Source: Lasioglossum baleicum (Eukaryota; Arthropoda; Insecta; Hymenoptera; Halictidae). Taken from it: a DNA stretch of 64,000 nt. Positions within the stretch are counted from its first letter, which is position 1; the number at the start of each line of letters is the position of its first letter. The DNA lies in assembly GCF_051020765.1 (NCBI RefSeq), contig NC_134941.1, positions 6,944,001 to 7,008,000 of the forward strand, given 5' to 3'. A model generated the notes under the pieces. The model had not been told where the DNA came from, searched no databases, and worked only from the letters and a program-made list of their open reading frames with translations. Shown here one piece after another: positions 44,754 through 56,269 of the stretch. Made by a program: the position numbers and the translations under genes.

Positions 44754-47171
44754 GTATTACTATAATAATATTATGCATATTGTTTTATAATAAATTGTAC
44801 AAATATTTATTATATGCACAAAACTGGGTACAAGGAAAATATTGGCAACTTCATCAGTATGACATGAAATTCAATCCTCTCAATATATGTACACAGAGAT
44901 TGTTGTATCCTGGTAACATAGCTACAATATGAAAAATGGGGAACACGGCTGCGGACAGCTTTTGAAACTGAATATCGTATCAAATTACCAAATACGGATT
45001 AAAATATAAATAAATAAATGCTGGAGAAGCACAAAATTCACCTGCAATTCATTTCATAGCAGACGACTGGAATCATTGTTCGTGCCGATCAAATTATAAT
45101 AATACATAAATAAAAAAGTGTAAAATTGATAGCCGTGTTCTTGTTTATTATTTGTTTGTATAATAAATAGTATTCCTTGAGTTGAAACATTAAATTTTTT
45201 GTCATGATGCGAAAATCAGTATCAACTGTGCAGGTCTGTGCGCACATATTTTTTGGAATATTAATTAAGTACATTTAGCTGTTTTCGCACGTGAATAGCA
45301 GGTATTCCCACGTACGCTGAACTACAGACGGATTCTGCCGAGGCAAGTTCATAATTGTAATACATTTTAATTTTAATTTTAATACATTAGCAAATATTTC
45401 CATTTTTTCTTTAATGTCTCGTTAGACGTTTTAGCGGAACATACATTTTCCACGTGAAATGAAGAAGAGAATTAAGCGGGCTATTTTCACGGTTTAAGCT
45501 GCACGAGTACCGCTGTAGGATATAATTTATTAATTAACTAATGGTCAACCTACTTCTGTACGCCCGCTTGCGTATTGCAATACAACGCATGCATTAAGAA
45601 AATATTCTAGCTCGTGAAAGTTTAAAAAGGAGCGACGTACAATAAGAAAGAAAGGTCGTCGTCGTATCTGAAATTGTAAAATGAAAATTGGTTATTATAT
45701 TAACGTGGGTGGAACAGTTTTCCAATTTCTCTGTTAGCTTATCAAAGAGGTAATATCTCGTAACGCGAATGTCCACACAACCATAATTAAAGACGAATAA
45801 AGAATATATCCGATGTTGAATAAAAGACGCAGACGTGTTCTTCCATAATTAAATACCATCTAGACGATGTATCAAAAAACGATTCGATGGAAAATTTTAA
45901 GCAATTATGATCGGCAGTTCATTCGGATAATCGGATGTTTGACTGCCTTTTATTTACGAACGATGCGTTGAAATGCGACGCGTAAATTCAACGGGCTTCG
46001 TGCCGAGAGAACGCACATTATGCATGTTCATCACGGATATGGGGTTACCCACAGAACTTAATGGTTTCTCGATAATAATAGTTCTCGAGTCATTGTAGCG
46101 GTAGTATCTTGAACTTTGGCCCTTTCTCAAAAGCTTTAGAACTGCCCGCATTGAGTTACAGTAACTTCTGCTTGTCTACCGCAAAAGACAGACTTGACTG
46201 GAAATCGCTATAATATATTCACTGTCGGAATGTTTCTCTGTCCCCAGAATTTCACGAATCGATGCCATTTCATATTTTACTTTTACAAATTTCTCCATCT
46301 TTCCTTCTTTCGACGACGAAGCTTGATCAATTGATGACGTCCCAAAATTATATTTGTGAATCACTACCATGAAAATGTACCTTAATCTGTCGAAACGAAT
46401 GTATTATGTAATTTAAGACAGCAGAAAAAGAATTTCTAATAAACTATATTTATAAAATACTTGTAAAAATAATATAGAGTATCTGCAAATGGAGAATTAG
46501 GGTCTTGAAAAGATTATTAAATTTATATGAAATTCCATGATATAAAATTCATGGGGGATATCTATAAATTTTCATTGAAATTATAAATGAGGTTTAACTT
46601 CTTATTGCACTATTCTGCCATATTGAAATTTGATGAATTTGATAATTTGAACAAATTCGAACCTGTTATCAAAAGAACATATGTACTTTGGTTGTCTTTA
46701 AAGAAAGATTTTTTCTTCAATTCCGGTTTCTTGGGATTGATGTAAATTTTTATTTTGCATAGAGGTTCGTTGTGATTAATGCGATGCCTGCCAGGTAATT
46801 GTATATGGCTCGAAGCGTGTTCATGCGAGCGGATCAGAGAATTTCAATCGACGGCTAAATCGTGACTTTAGTTCGATAATTGTGAAGGCCAGATTCAACA
46901 GGGACGACGTTGAATTGAAACGATACTGTTTTCCGCGATCTATCTTTATTCGAAACTGAATAGAAATACGACCTGGCTTAAACCCTACATGATGAAGGGT
47001 GGGCTGAGACTTCATAGGCGTAACCAAGTTTACGCGGGTCTCATAATACCTTCGTCTAATCAATTGGAATTGCTGCAGAGTTTCTCATCTGGTACAAGAA
47101 AAATGTAGCTACAAAACATTGTACAAATTAACTACACGAAATAACATACAGCAAACTTTATTAATTATACA
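44754..47171. other. AT-rich spacer
   Basis: No gene or named repeat is recognised over 2.4 kb; frames are at most 80 codons. 46800-47050 is less AT-rich. Confidence 0.5.
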
Positions 47172-47822
47172 TACAGTGGGTGTACAAAGTATTCGTACAC
47201 CTTTTAAAAACGAATAGCTTTTTCAAAATTGGACCCAATAGTCCGAGTTTTTTTGAGACGTTAGAAGGATTAGTTTACTAGCTAATGTGTAAACAATTTT
47301 TTTTTTAATGTTTATCAGTCGCAATTGCGGCAGAAAAAGTAAAGGTCACGATTTTTTAATTTTTTATCTGTGCCTGCAATGAAAATTGAAAACATGTATT
47401 TTGTAAATCTGATTGTGAGTAAGTTATATACATGCACAAAGTTTCATTGAAATCTGTTGATGCTTAAAAAAGCTATGAGCATTGTAATATGTAAAAATAT
47501 TTGAATTTATTCAATTATATTTCATAACAAACTTGATCGATCTCGATGAAACTTTGTACATGTACAATATAACTTACTTTTTGTTAGACCTACCAAATGA
47601 ACCTTCTAAATTTTCATTACAGACACAGATAAAAAATTTAAACATCGTTGCCTTTTTTTACCTTCGTAATTGCGACCAATAAGAATTTAAAAAGAAATTA
47701 TTTACACATTAGGTAGTAAACTAATCCTTCTAATGTCTGAAAAAAACTGAAGCTGTTGGGTCCAATTTTGAAAACGTTATTCGTTGTTAAAATGTGTACG
47801 AATACTTTGAACACCCACTGTA
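47172..47822. mobile_element. Palindromic Tc1-like hairpin element (copy E)
   Basis: TACAGTGGGTGTACAAAGT at the left and the tail TACTTTGAACACCCACTGTA at the right are inverted copies flanked by TA. Arms of about 310 bp meet near 47497. The inner motif GGATTAGTTTACTAGCTAAT and its inverse (47705-47735) belong to the shared core of this hairpin group. No coding. Confidence 0.9.
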
Positions 47823-48029
47823 GATGTCTTCGATTTCTTTCATTGTATACTTTCTTTTGATAGAATTAATTTAGGTGGCAAATATTTGTATAATTTCATA
47901 GGGCATCTATGATGGAAAAATTCTGTCTATTTTATAGTATTACTATCATTACAGAATTAGTCTAATTTTTTCACTGTTTATTACAATCAATCTGGATTTG
48001 TAGAGCGTACTTAACCTCAAACTACTTTT

Positions 48030-48262
48030 AGATTTGTGGGATTATAAAACGAACTTTCATTTTGTTTATTCATATACGTACAAAAACAGAAATAAAAAAT
48101 GAATAGTTGCTGAAATATTTGAACGAAACAAACGAAGACAGCTTTAGGTAGATTTGTGGGATTATAAAGCGAACATTCATTTTGTTTATTCATATACGTA
48201 CAAAAACAGGAATAAAGAATTAACAGTTCCAGAAATATTTCAACGGAACAAATGAAGAGTAT
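48030..48262. repeat. Tandem duplication of a 120-bp unit
   Basis: AGATTTGTGGGATTATAAA starts at 48030 and 48150, and the next 110 bases match closely, including TTTATTCATATACGTAC and ATATTT(G/C)AACG. The 99-codon minus-strand frame here is just the reading of the duplicated DNA. Confidence 0.9.
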
Positions 48263-48886
48263 GTTAATAATTGAAGAATTTCGACGTTGAATCGACGATG
48301 AGCGGCACGTAATCAAAATTCAAATTGCACGGAAATGTGACGCGGAATGAGATTTTGAATGTCTATTACAGAGTTGGTGAAATCTGCGTCGATGAAATTT
48401 CTACGTTATTTTTCTCTTTATTGGTTACGCGTTACGCCTATGGTAAGGGTTCTCGCCTTGATTTCCACTCGAGGTTGGCAACTTCGTACCTCCATTCGGG
48501 GTTCCACTTGATCGAATTAATCCATTCCCAATCTAATTAAATCGCGTGAATGTCTAATTTCACACACGATCCGTTTTCGTCGCGCGTTCTGTCGATACTT
48601 CCGTGTCGAATGGTTCGTTCACATGTGTGCGCGCTAATAGTGACCAATTACTTGAAACGTTTGCGCTGATAGACTTCCCTCCCCGTAAGAATGAGTAAAT
48701 ACACTACCACCACCAATCTGGATTTACTGTGTTCACTTTATGTACGCGATACACTTTTCGTTTCGGGATTCAATCCCGTATCGCGGCCGCGACAACTTTC
48801 ATCCAATCCTGTATTGATTTTCTAACTCTCCACTACCCGAAGCTATTTAGCCCTTACCGCTATTTTCTTTCGAAAATTAGTAGTTA
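48263..48886. other. Unique spacer
   Basis: Moderately GC-rich, no gene recognised. Confidence 0.5.
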
Positions 48887-48980
48887 CTTATTTCCAGACT
48901 GCGGATCTTTATGCAAAATAAAAACTTTCTACCTGAATCGCAACAAGCTGGGATGAAATAAATATTTAATTTCTTGCTGA

Positions 48981-49985
48981 AGGACCTCGATTAACCGGTT
49001 TGATCGGGAGACAAACAGCCCCGATAAATTGAGGCCCGATGGGTAATCGAGGCCCGAGGGACATAATTAAAATATTAAGGTGGAGTGGGGTAAGTCCGCC
49101 CTAGTTTTTGCAAAATTGGACTTTAAACTGATGTATTTTCAATCTGGTATGTAAAAACTTAACGCTCTTGGTATCAAACTCTTGCCACAGTTATTACTGA
49201 TGAATTAGTATTATGTAGGATTCTAATTGTGCTTGAAAATTATCATTTTGATAGGATATTGCACAAAGTGTCAACTAGGACGCACTTGCCCCGAAAATGG
49301 GGCAAGTGCCGTCACTGAGAGTTAAAAATGCTTTCGAACTTTGGTTCAAGTGCTACGGGGCAAGAAAAGAATTATTATCAAGCCTGCTACAAAATGCTTT
49401 TCATTGCATTAAATATATTGATTAGTTTTATAATTACCCATACAGTACGGACTTACCCCACCGTGATAGTACGGACTTGCCCCGTGTAGTAATGTCTGCG
49501 GGGCAAGATCATCTTAGTGTTTTTCTCAATAAATTTTTAAAAATACAATAAAAACGATTTATTTAATGTAAACCTACATCAATATTTATTGTACTTATCT
49601 AAAATAACAACACAGAATATATTATTTAATAACTTGTAAACTATTGCAACGTTCAGGGTTACCTCTTTGTACGTGTACCTCGCACGTGACTGTTTGGCAT
49701 TGGTTGAATTTAAGCGTGGGATACACCTTTATTCTTGGGCGACATCTATGTCGAATAGTTCATACTAACTTATACTACATTAATAAATACAAGCTAGAGA
49801 AAATTTCGTTCATATTATAATAAAAATAACCAATAAACGGACTTGCCCCGTAGACAGATTTACCCCACTCCACCTTATATTCCAAATTAAAAATTTTATA
49901 TTTTTGAAAATTTAATTCCCTTCATAATATAATCATATTTAAACGCATATTTGTTTACAATCGGGATCCGATTAATCGAGGTCCT
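48981..49985. mobile_element. Middle nested element with AGGACCTCGATTAA ends (pogo/Tigger-like?)
   Basis: AGGACCTCGATTAACCGG at 48981-48998 and, inverted, AGGACCTCGATTAATCGG at 49968-49985 are its terminal repeats. It splits the hAT miniature above and is itself split by the element at 49076-49877. Ends of the form ACCTCGATTAACCGG recall pogo/Tigger transposons, but the outermost bases are too eroded to decide. About 200 bp belong to it. Confidence 0.65.
49076..49877 (-). mobile_element. Innermost nested AGGTGGAGTGGGG element, 802 bp
   Basis: TAAGGTGGAGTGGGGTAAG and its inverse CTCCACCTTA bound the element, with TA (or TTA) at both sides. Its orientation is opposite to the 355-bp copy at 25662-26016. 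That copy matches its two outer parts, so the extra central 400 bp (49320-49720, with repeated GGGGCAAG and CTTGCCCC phrases) shows the longer form of the family. No transposase frame is visible. Confidence 0.85.
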
Positions 49986-50099
49986 ACGGTGTTTACTGAG
50001 GTTCCTATGCATTTTTATCATAAATGCATAAAATCCGCAGTCTGTTTATTTCTAAGCAACTCATTTTATGACCGTCTGTCGAGTAAAATGAGGTACGCG

Positions 50100-50420
50100 T
50101 AGTTACACAGTAAGGTCAAAAAGTTCTGATGTAATCAAACATTGAATTCTGTTAGTCAAGAAATTTTTATTGCTTCATTTTCAACATCTTCAGCTACCCA
50201 CTCATTGTCGACGTTCATACAGTGCTTTGGAAGCCTCAGGAAATTCCTGTTTCGATATCTCTTTTAATTGGCAATTTCCTTGATTGGTAACTTCATTTTT
50301 GGGAATAAGAAGCCAATTGTGACACAATACTAAATAAAATTGTAGGGCACTCCTTAAAGTTACATAGATATGTCTGTAAACAATTAGTCTGCAAACTTTC
50401 TCAGCACACCTTGTATAATA
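50100..50420 (-). pseudogene. Possible mariner-like transposase C-terminal relic
   Basis: On the minus strand one frame gives GFLFPKMKLPIK and another, shifted, gives QEFPEASKALYERRQ, followed by WVAEDVENEAIKIS. Hymenopteran mariner-type transposases have a C-terminal LFPKLKLPLKG-like motif about 30 residues before their end. The match is short and needs at least two frameshifts, so it is a tentative call. Confidence 0.3.
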
Positions 50421-51077
50421 TGATATAAATTAAACGATGCGTGACTGTACTTTAAAAAATCACAATTATGAAATCTTTGAAAAAATTTAATATGCTCTCC
50501 CTCGCGGAATAAATTTCGTTCGGATCACTGTCCTCTAGAATTTCGAAAATCATGGGAACATTTGGAAGGGAGATTGAAAACATTTTATAGCTTCGAAACG
50601 CGGCAACAAATGAAGCGGCGAAATAGTTGCTCGATACTCTTGGGGCTCGGAACTCTGTTGGTCGCCGCGTTTCTCCGTAGCACAGAGAAGGCTTCGACAA
50701 TATTGCAATTACACCGTCAAATGGTCGATTAACGCAAATTTAACACCCACGACCTGCATCTCCGCTCGTAATTAACTTCGCGGAGACATCAAACCGATTA
50801 GTACGCGCCTCTGAACAGAATTTTCCCTCGGTAAAGGCGTGGATGCCTGGTAGGTCTCGTCTTTCATATTCGTAATCCAGCTTTCTCGAATTTACTTCAC
50901 TTTGCAGTTATGGTTTATGGCTGGAAGATGGGCTTCCAAGTTCCCTTCCGAATTTTTCTAGTCTCGGCTACCAACGTTGCAATTATTATGAATTTATGAT
51001 CTTCCGATCGTCTATCTACCTTGTTTTGGTTTGTTGCTTGTAGTTGACCGCGGATCTGAATATAAAATCCAAATTTT
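50421..51077. other. Unique spacer, partly GC-rich
   Basis: No gene is recognised; the 82-codon minus-strand frame at 50452-50700 has no family signature. Confidence 0.5.
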
Positions 51078-51660
51078 GGCTGCACTTTACTTTACGGGAC
51101 TAAAAATTTGTACCTTTCTCCTACGAATTATGATATATTTGGTATGTAATCCTCGTCCGAAGTTTCGAACCTCTAGGATCAATAGTTAAGGAGCTATGAT
51201 CGCTTAAAGATGAGCATTTTTCAGTGTTTTTGACAGATAAGAGCGTCGCCATATTGGTCTGTAGTGACGATCGCGCGCCGCTTACCGAGCAGAACCGCTA
51301 GATGGCAGCACGTGTTATGCTGATAATATAAAGTGGGTATAGCAATTGTTGTTTGAATTTTGGAAGGCATGGCCATGATGTTGCGTTTTAACTGGTCTTG
51401 TTTAGGTTTTTGTAAATATTTTCCACGATATTTCTTCTCAAACATTTTCCGAGATATTTTGTCTATGTCGGCGATGTTACTGTGTACCCGTACTGCCATC
51501 TACAGACCAATATGGCGGCGCCCTTATCTGTCAAAAACACTGAAAAATGCTCAACTTTAAGCAACCATAACTACTAAACGATTCATCCTACAGGATCGGT
51601 ACAAATCTACCGGATTACATACCAAATACATCATAATTCGCAGGAGAAAGGTACTAATTT
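51078..51660. mobile_element. Foldback element, GGCTGCTCTTTAC family (copy F3), longest
   Basis: GGCTGCACTTTACTTTACG begins the left arm and GGAGAAAGGTACTAATTTA closes the right. Inner stems are CGCCATATTGGTCTGTAG on the left and CTACAGACCAATATGGCG on the right. This copy keeps a central segment of about 170 bp (51310-51500), absent from F1 and F2, flanked by CTAGATGGCAG and CTGCCATCTA. The mirrored open frames at 51221-51499 and 51360-51560 are not convincing as genes. Confidence 0.85.
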
Positions 51661-52719
51661 ACGCAAAATTTTTATACGAGTGCCTTGCTCTAACAATTTT
51701 AACAAATGGTACATTAGTGTTCGCAGCGTCTTGTAATCTAATTTTTGTCATAGATCCTTCTGTCCACGGTCTATAAGTAATTTGTGGATCTTTCTGCAAA
51801 ATTCAGATTTTTTAACACGTTAAACGCCACGATGGTATTCCTTGAAAATGATTCACTTTATACTTGAATGAACTCAAATCTCCACACTCGCGCGACAACC
51901 GGCAATTCCATTGTTCATTTTCACATAAACAATCCGCCATTGTGCCTGGCGGGCGTGTAAGTAATTATCGTGATAGAGACGTTCGTAAAGTATCGAGTCG
52001 ATTTAAGTGGAGAACCGAGTGGTTCGTCTTTGCAGTATTTTTCCAGAGCAGCCGTGAATAGGCGGGTTCTTCTGGCAACATACTCGAACATCAAACGGAT
52101 GACGCCTCTTTCTATCTTTCTCTTGTCAACACCTTTCCGATCTGGCGAGCTTTTCACGAGGCCACATTCGTCTTTCTGTTATTCCGTCGTCTCCACCTTT
52201 CGAGCTCGAGCAATTATATTCGCGCTTCCTTGTCGTCCTCGCTAAAGGAGCGACGCAAAAATCCCGCGGATCGCAGCACGGTCCCGGAGGACGACTTTTC
52301 CTCCATTAGAAAGCATTAAATTCGAGTCCCCGGGGGCCGTAGAAAGGAAATAAGAACAACCTCTCTCGCACCGGCACACCTAACTAGATGCTGAAGTGGG
52401 TCGCGACGATGAGGATCGACGGTAGAATTGTATCCTTTTTAAGAGGTGAGTCAACGTTGGCTTTGCTCCCTCTCTCAAACTTCGATATTTCTCCGGCAAG
52501 GAACTTTTCGTTGTTTCGAAGCAGGTTCACCGGAACAGAAAAAAAAATATAGAACAGCTTCCGCGAGCCCGAGGTATCGCAGCTGCTCGGAATTATCGAT
52601 GCTAACTGTTCCAGCATTATTGATTTAGGTTTGAATCGTTCACCGGTTGAGTAGAAACATCGTCATTCATTCGGTGAATATACTGCTGATAGGACGGTGT
52701 CCTTTCTTCTCATTTGTGT
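51661..52719. other. Unique spacer, partly GC-rich
   Basis: Frames of 60-91 codons crowd 51860-52630 on both strands; none is recognisable. Composition here is less AT-rich than average. Confidence 0.5.
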
Positions 52720-52720
52720 C

Positions 52721-52780
52721 ACTAGACTGCAGATCTTTACGAAAAATAAAAATTGCAAGATACAAGAGCAGAATGTACAA
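52721..52780 (+). mobile_element. End fragment of the TAGACTGCGG hAT family
   Basis: CTAGACTGCAGATCTTTACG with the following AAAAATAAAAATTGCAAGA matches the left end of the 11415 and 48895 copies. No right end is found. Confidence 0.55.
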
Positions 52781-53334
52781 AATCCTAGCTATCACCTTTC
52801 AGAAAACGACATCAAATAGGACTCTTGAGGAGCTAGCCAAGGGTGTAAGGTCTGGGTTACGGAGAAACGAAAATTATATTCATATTCAGCACATCGAGAA
52901 GAATAGGCTGACGTGTGATAGGTAACATGATCTTGCGGGAGCAATTATAAAGTCCAAAGCATGCAAGGAGGAAAACACGCGACAAGGTTGACCCTTCCTT
53001 CTAGCAGCTACGCCTGAGACACCGATCGATTTCTATTCTGTACATCGGCGATGCTCGACGTCGGAATAATCATCCGATTTAATAAAAACGGCTTATCCAG
53101 GAAACAATGGACTGTCGCTTGCAGAGCGACAGCGTGCCCGACGAGGCTGCATACAGACTGCACCAGCAAGTCCCTTTCCACGGCGACGTGCTCATCTATC
53201 TACTTTGCTCCACTCGATATTAAGAGACTTTTACTTTGCGAAGTGTCTTAGCGTTACCCGTCTTTTGGCGATCCTCCTTGGATAGTTTCTTTGACGTGGA
53301 ATTTCCGAGCTTACAACTCTGCAAATGTTAGCAT
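52781..53334. other. Unique spacer
   Basis: No gene or repeat recognised. Confidence 0.5.
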
Positions 53335-53642
53335 TAGGTTGTTGCATATAAAATGTCCGATTGTTAGCAATGACGTTAAACAAACGCAATTTTGTGCCCA
53401 ATGTATTCTATCTACAAATGTCAAGGTTCTTGATTGTATTACGGTAAAAATAAGATATTATGGTAATTCACGGTTCTATTCACAAGATTGTTATCTTGAT
53501 TTTGTAGTCCTTTTCTACCATGAACGATTAGTAAGTTAATTAATCACCAAAAATCACGTGAAAGTTATTTTTCCAGACATATAAAAGGAATATACGACAG
53601 CCGTGTTGGTTGACGTTGAAATAAACTTTATTTAAAAGTAAA

Positions 53643-53683
53643 ATTATACATCTAAATTAAAATTATACATCTAAATTAAAATT
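53643..53683. repeat. Two tandem copies of a 19-bp unit
   Basis: ATTATACATCTAAATTAAA is repeated directly twice, inside the mariner-like element. Confidence 0.8.
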
Positions 53684-53695
53684 GAACATAGGATA

Positions 53696-53922
53696 TTAAC
53701 ACCAAACGTACCAAGCTACAAAAGCAACAGGCACGTGGTTGCCGTATGAAAATAACAAGAATTAATTTATTTAGACTTTGCGCGGTTCTTATTATATAAT
53801 ATGTGCTCTAATAAAGATATTTATTAAGTCATTTCTTATGAAAGCATCTTTATAATTTCATTAATTGTGAAATAAAAAATCTAGAACCGGTCATTTGACC
53901 GGCCGTAGTACTTTAGTGTTAA
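53696..53922. mobile_element. Uninterrupted piggyBac-like TTAA miniature (CACTAAAC family)
   Basis: TTAA at 53696-53699 and 53919-53922, with TTAACACCAAACGTACC at the left and, inverted, TTAACACTAAAGTACTACGG at the right. Being uninterrupted (227 bp), it shows what 22815-24014 looked like before the two hairpins entered. It is nested in the mariner-like element 53335-54044. Confidence 0.85.
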
Positions 53923-54044
53923 AGATTAGCTTTGTACTTTAGAGTTTTAATATAATAAACCTACAGACTGTTACAGCATTTCTTGATCGGAACGTTTCAT
54001 AAGGGTCGCATTCTAAAATCGGACATATCATATGCAACAACCTA

Positions 54045-55997
54045 ATACATCTCTATTCTTAGACGATTTTGAAATAACACGGTCCGAAAAAGTATCTATC
54101 TGGATCCGAAAAGTATTTGAACATTCATTCTCCAGTCTCGAGAAATTGCCATGGTTTAAACAGTGATAATCTTGTTAAAACAAATGGTACAATAATAATC
54201 CTGGTCTGATTTGAAAACTTCAGACGTCTACTTCCACTAGCCATCATTTATTTCCGCCTAGGACAATTTCGCACGACGTGACAGAAAATGCTGTCGATAG
54301 AAGTGTCTCTAAAAATGTTGAAAAATTTGTTTCAGGGATGAACCATCCGTAGATCTGAAGATTGCAGTCTTCCCTTTGCAATGATACAAAAAAGCTTGAT
54401 GTATGATTTTTTTCGTCGTTTTATGTATTTTCAAACAATTCTTGTTTTTTCGTAAAGATCTACAGACTAGTCGTATTGCTACAAGTAGATCGGAAGTCAA
54501 CGAGGACTTCGATCGTGTTTTTCCAAAAAGATTAATGTCTCTTTCGCCGTTCCTTCGGAGTCTGGAGCATCGATCTCGCCGAGGAAGGGCTACTTTTTCA
54601 TAGCGATCGAAAAATTGGTAGGATCGAGAGGAACAATGCGGGGGAATATACATTACCAGTGGGCAGCTAGAGGATTTTCGTGTGTCCCGGAAGCTCGTGC
54701 ACAGATTCGAGCAGGGTCCGCAGTAAGAGAAAAGCCATGAGCGGGGTGAGAGTGGGGAAAACAGAAAGCCCACGGGAGCCGAATTTGCATCCGGCAAAGC
54801 AACCTCAGACTACTTTATTTGATTGGCTGCCCACAGGGTTACTTTCAACCCCAACACGGACAAGTCCACGTGAAAGTACATTTCCGTATTTCCCTTCTCG
54901 CTTCGAACCAACCGCTTTCTTCCCCTCCTTGTTTCTCTCCAGTCCCTTTCATTTTTTCCATTCTCTCCCTCTCCATCTCTCTATTCGTCTGTTTCTCTCG
55001 ATTTCCACTCGGTTCTTTTAGTTTTACACGGTTCTTCCAGGCCCTTTGTTTCCCTCCTTGTTCTTCTGTTCTAGGCTCTACAGCGTTCCCCTCTATCCGC
55101 GTTTCCCTTTGACTCCGGTTTTTCCTCTCGCTTTCCTTGGAAATAGTCCCGGAGAAATGGTCCTCGATCTGCAGACCAGCCTGGAGAACCCCTTGAGCCT
55201 TCTTAGGACATTTCCTTCTGCATCTCGAATCGGATCTACGCCGCAGAAGAGTAAGACGGGGCTTCAATCTTTGTAATACTTTTCCGACTCCGGGCATCGA
55301 CTGGCTGTGCAAACAACGGCGAAATTTTTCCTCCCATCCTTCCTCTTCCTTCCTTTTTTCCCCCGACGAATCACTTGCGAAAATATGCTGCGCGCCACTT
55401 TGCTCCACAGAAATTTGCCTTCCTCGAACGTCCTCGTCGCGCCGATATATTTTCATTGTCGCGGCATTGTCGCCAGATAAAGGAATCAGCGTCTCTCAAC
55501 CTATGGATCCTCACTCGATATCGGGTCCTGCTGAACTCGGACGGCGAAGCCTGGGTCTGTTTGCACTCAAGCAAATTTCTTTATAGTTATCGATTTCTCT
55601 TGAAATTTATTTAATTGATTATTCATTTTTCTCTAATTGTAAGATCAGGCAGAGAAACCGAACACCCATTTTTACCTCAAAAATGCTACAGATTGAAACA
55701 CCTCTGTAAAAATATAAAAAATTTTCTCGTTACTGAATTTGAAGATGGAAGCTTTTGCTTTACAACAACACCTTAAAAATTAATGTACGACTTTTTTTTC
55801 ACGGTTTCATGGAACGGAAATGGCAAAGTTCCGTGGTGTACCTTGAGTAGGACTGTAAAGTGGGCTGCACCCTTTTCATTAAAAATAAAAAGTATATAAA
55901 AAAACTTTTTAAAAACCATGCTTATATTAACATGCACTAAATAGGAGAAAATAATCTTTTTAAACATTAGTGTCTATGAATAAAAGCGTGTAGCGTC
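54045..55997. other. Unique, GC-richer stretch with a pyrimidine-rich block
   Basis: No gene is recognised. The long minus-strand frames (162 codons at 54309-54797, 203 at 54845-55456) have plus-strand frames overlapping them, and the second is rich in Arg, Glu and Lys because it reads the purine strand of a CT-rich block (54930-55020). I do not treat them as genes. Confidence 0.5.
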
Positions 55998-56269
55998 CAC
56001 GAAGTGAACCAGTGAAGTGGGGATGAGTCGGAGTGAGAACACGTAGAGGAGTAGGGAGCGCTAGCGCACGGAGTGGGGATCGCTGAACGCGATGGTTAAT
56101 ATTTAAATTTTTTTCTCCTAGACGCACAGTTTTTCTTTTTTACTTGTTTTTTGATATTGCATTGTCATGTTTAAAGTTTCAAGGCTCTAGCTCATCGGGA
56201 AGTGGTTTAAAATTCGATTGCAAGATTTGACGCATACAACAACGACACGGCAAGCTAATATAAGCGTGG
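55998..56269 (+). repeat. Dispersed repeat, inverse copy at 3173-3492
   Basis: It contains CGAAGTGAACCAGTGAAG, CGGAGTGGGGATCGCTG, AGTTTCAAGGCTCTAGCT, GGTTTAAAATTCGATT and AACAACGACACGGCAAG in the order seen on the minus strand of 3173-3492. Confidence 0.7.

Larger units (their letters stand above)
48895..50044. mobile_element. hAT miniature (TAGACTGCGG family) containing two further nested elements
   Basis: CAGACTGCGGATCTTTATGC begins it and AATGCATAAAATCCGCAGTC ends it; the flanks CTTATTTC (48887-48894) and TTTATTTC (50045-50052) agree at seven of eight bases. Without its inserts it would be about 150 bp, the size of its relatives. The flanking phrases CAACAAGCTGGGATGAAATA on the left and TTTTTATCATAAATGCATAA on the right match 11415-11594, confirming one split element. 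Confidence 0.85.
53335..54044. mobile_element. Mariner-like element split by a piggyBac-like miniature
   Basis: TAGGTTGTTGCATATAAAAT on the left and, inverted, TAGGTTGTTGCATATGATAT on the right are mariner-type terminal repeats at TA sites. A second copy of its right part lies at 57201-57288. A TTAA element is inserted at 53696-53922, leaving about 480 bp of mariner sequence in which I see no transposase. Confidence 0.8.

Noticed and set aside
51221..51560. Mirrored open frames of 92 and 66 codons
   Set aside because: They lie within the palindromic element F3 and reflect its inverted arms.
54845..55456. 203-codon minus-strand open frame rich in Arg, Glu and Lys
   Set aside because: It is the purine-rich reading of a pyrimidine tract and overlaps several frames on the other strand.
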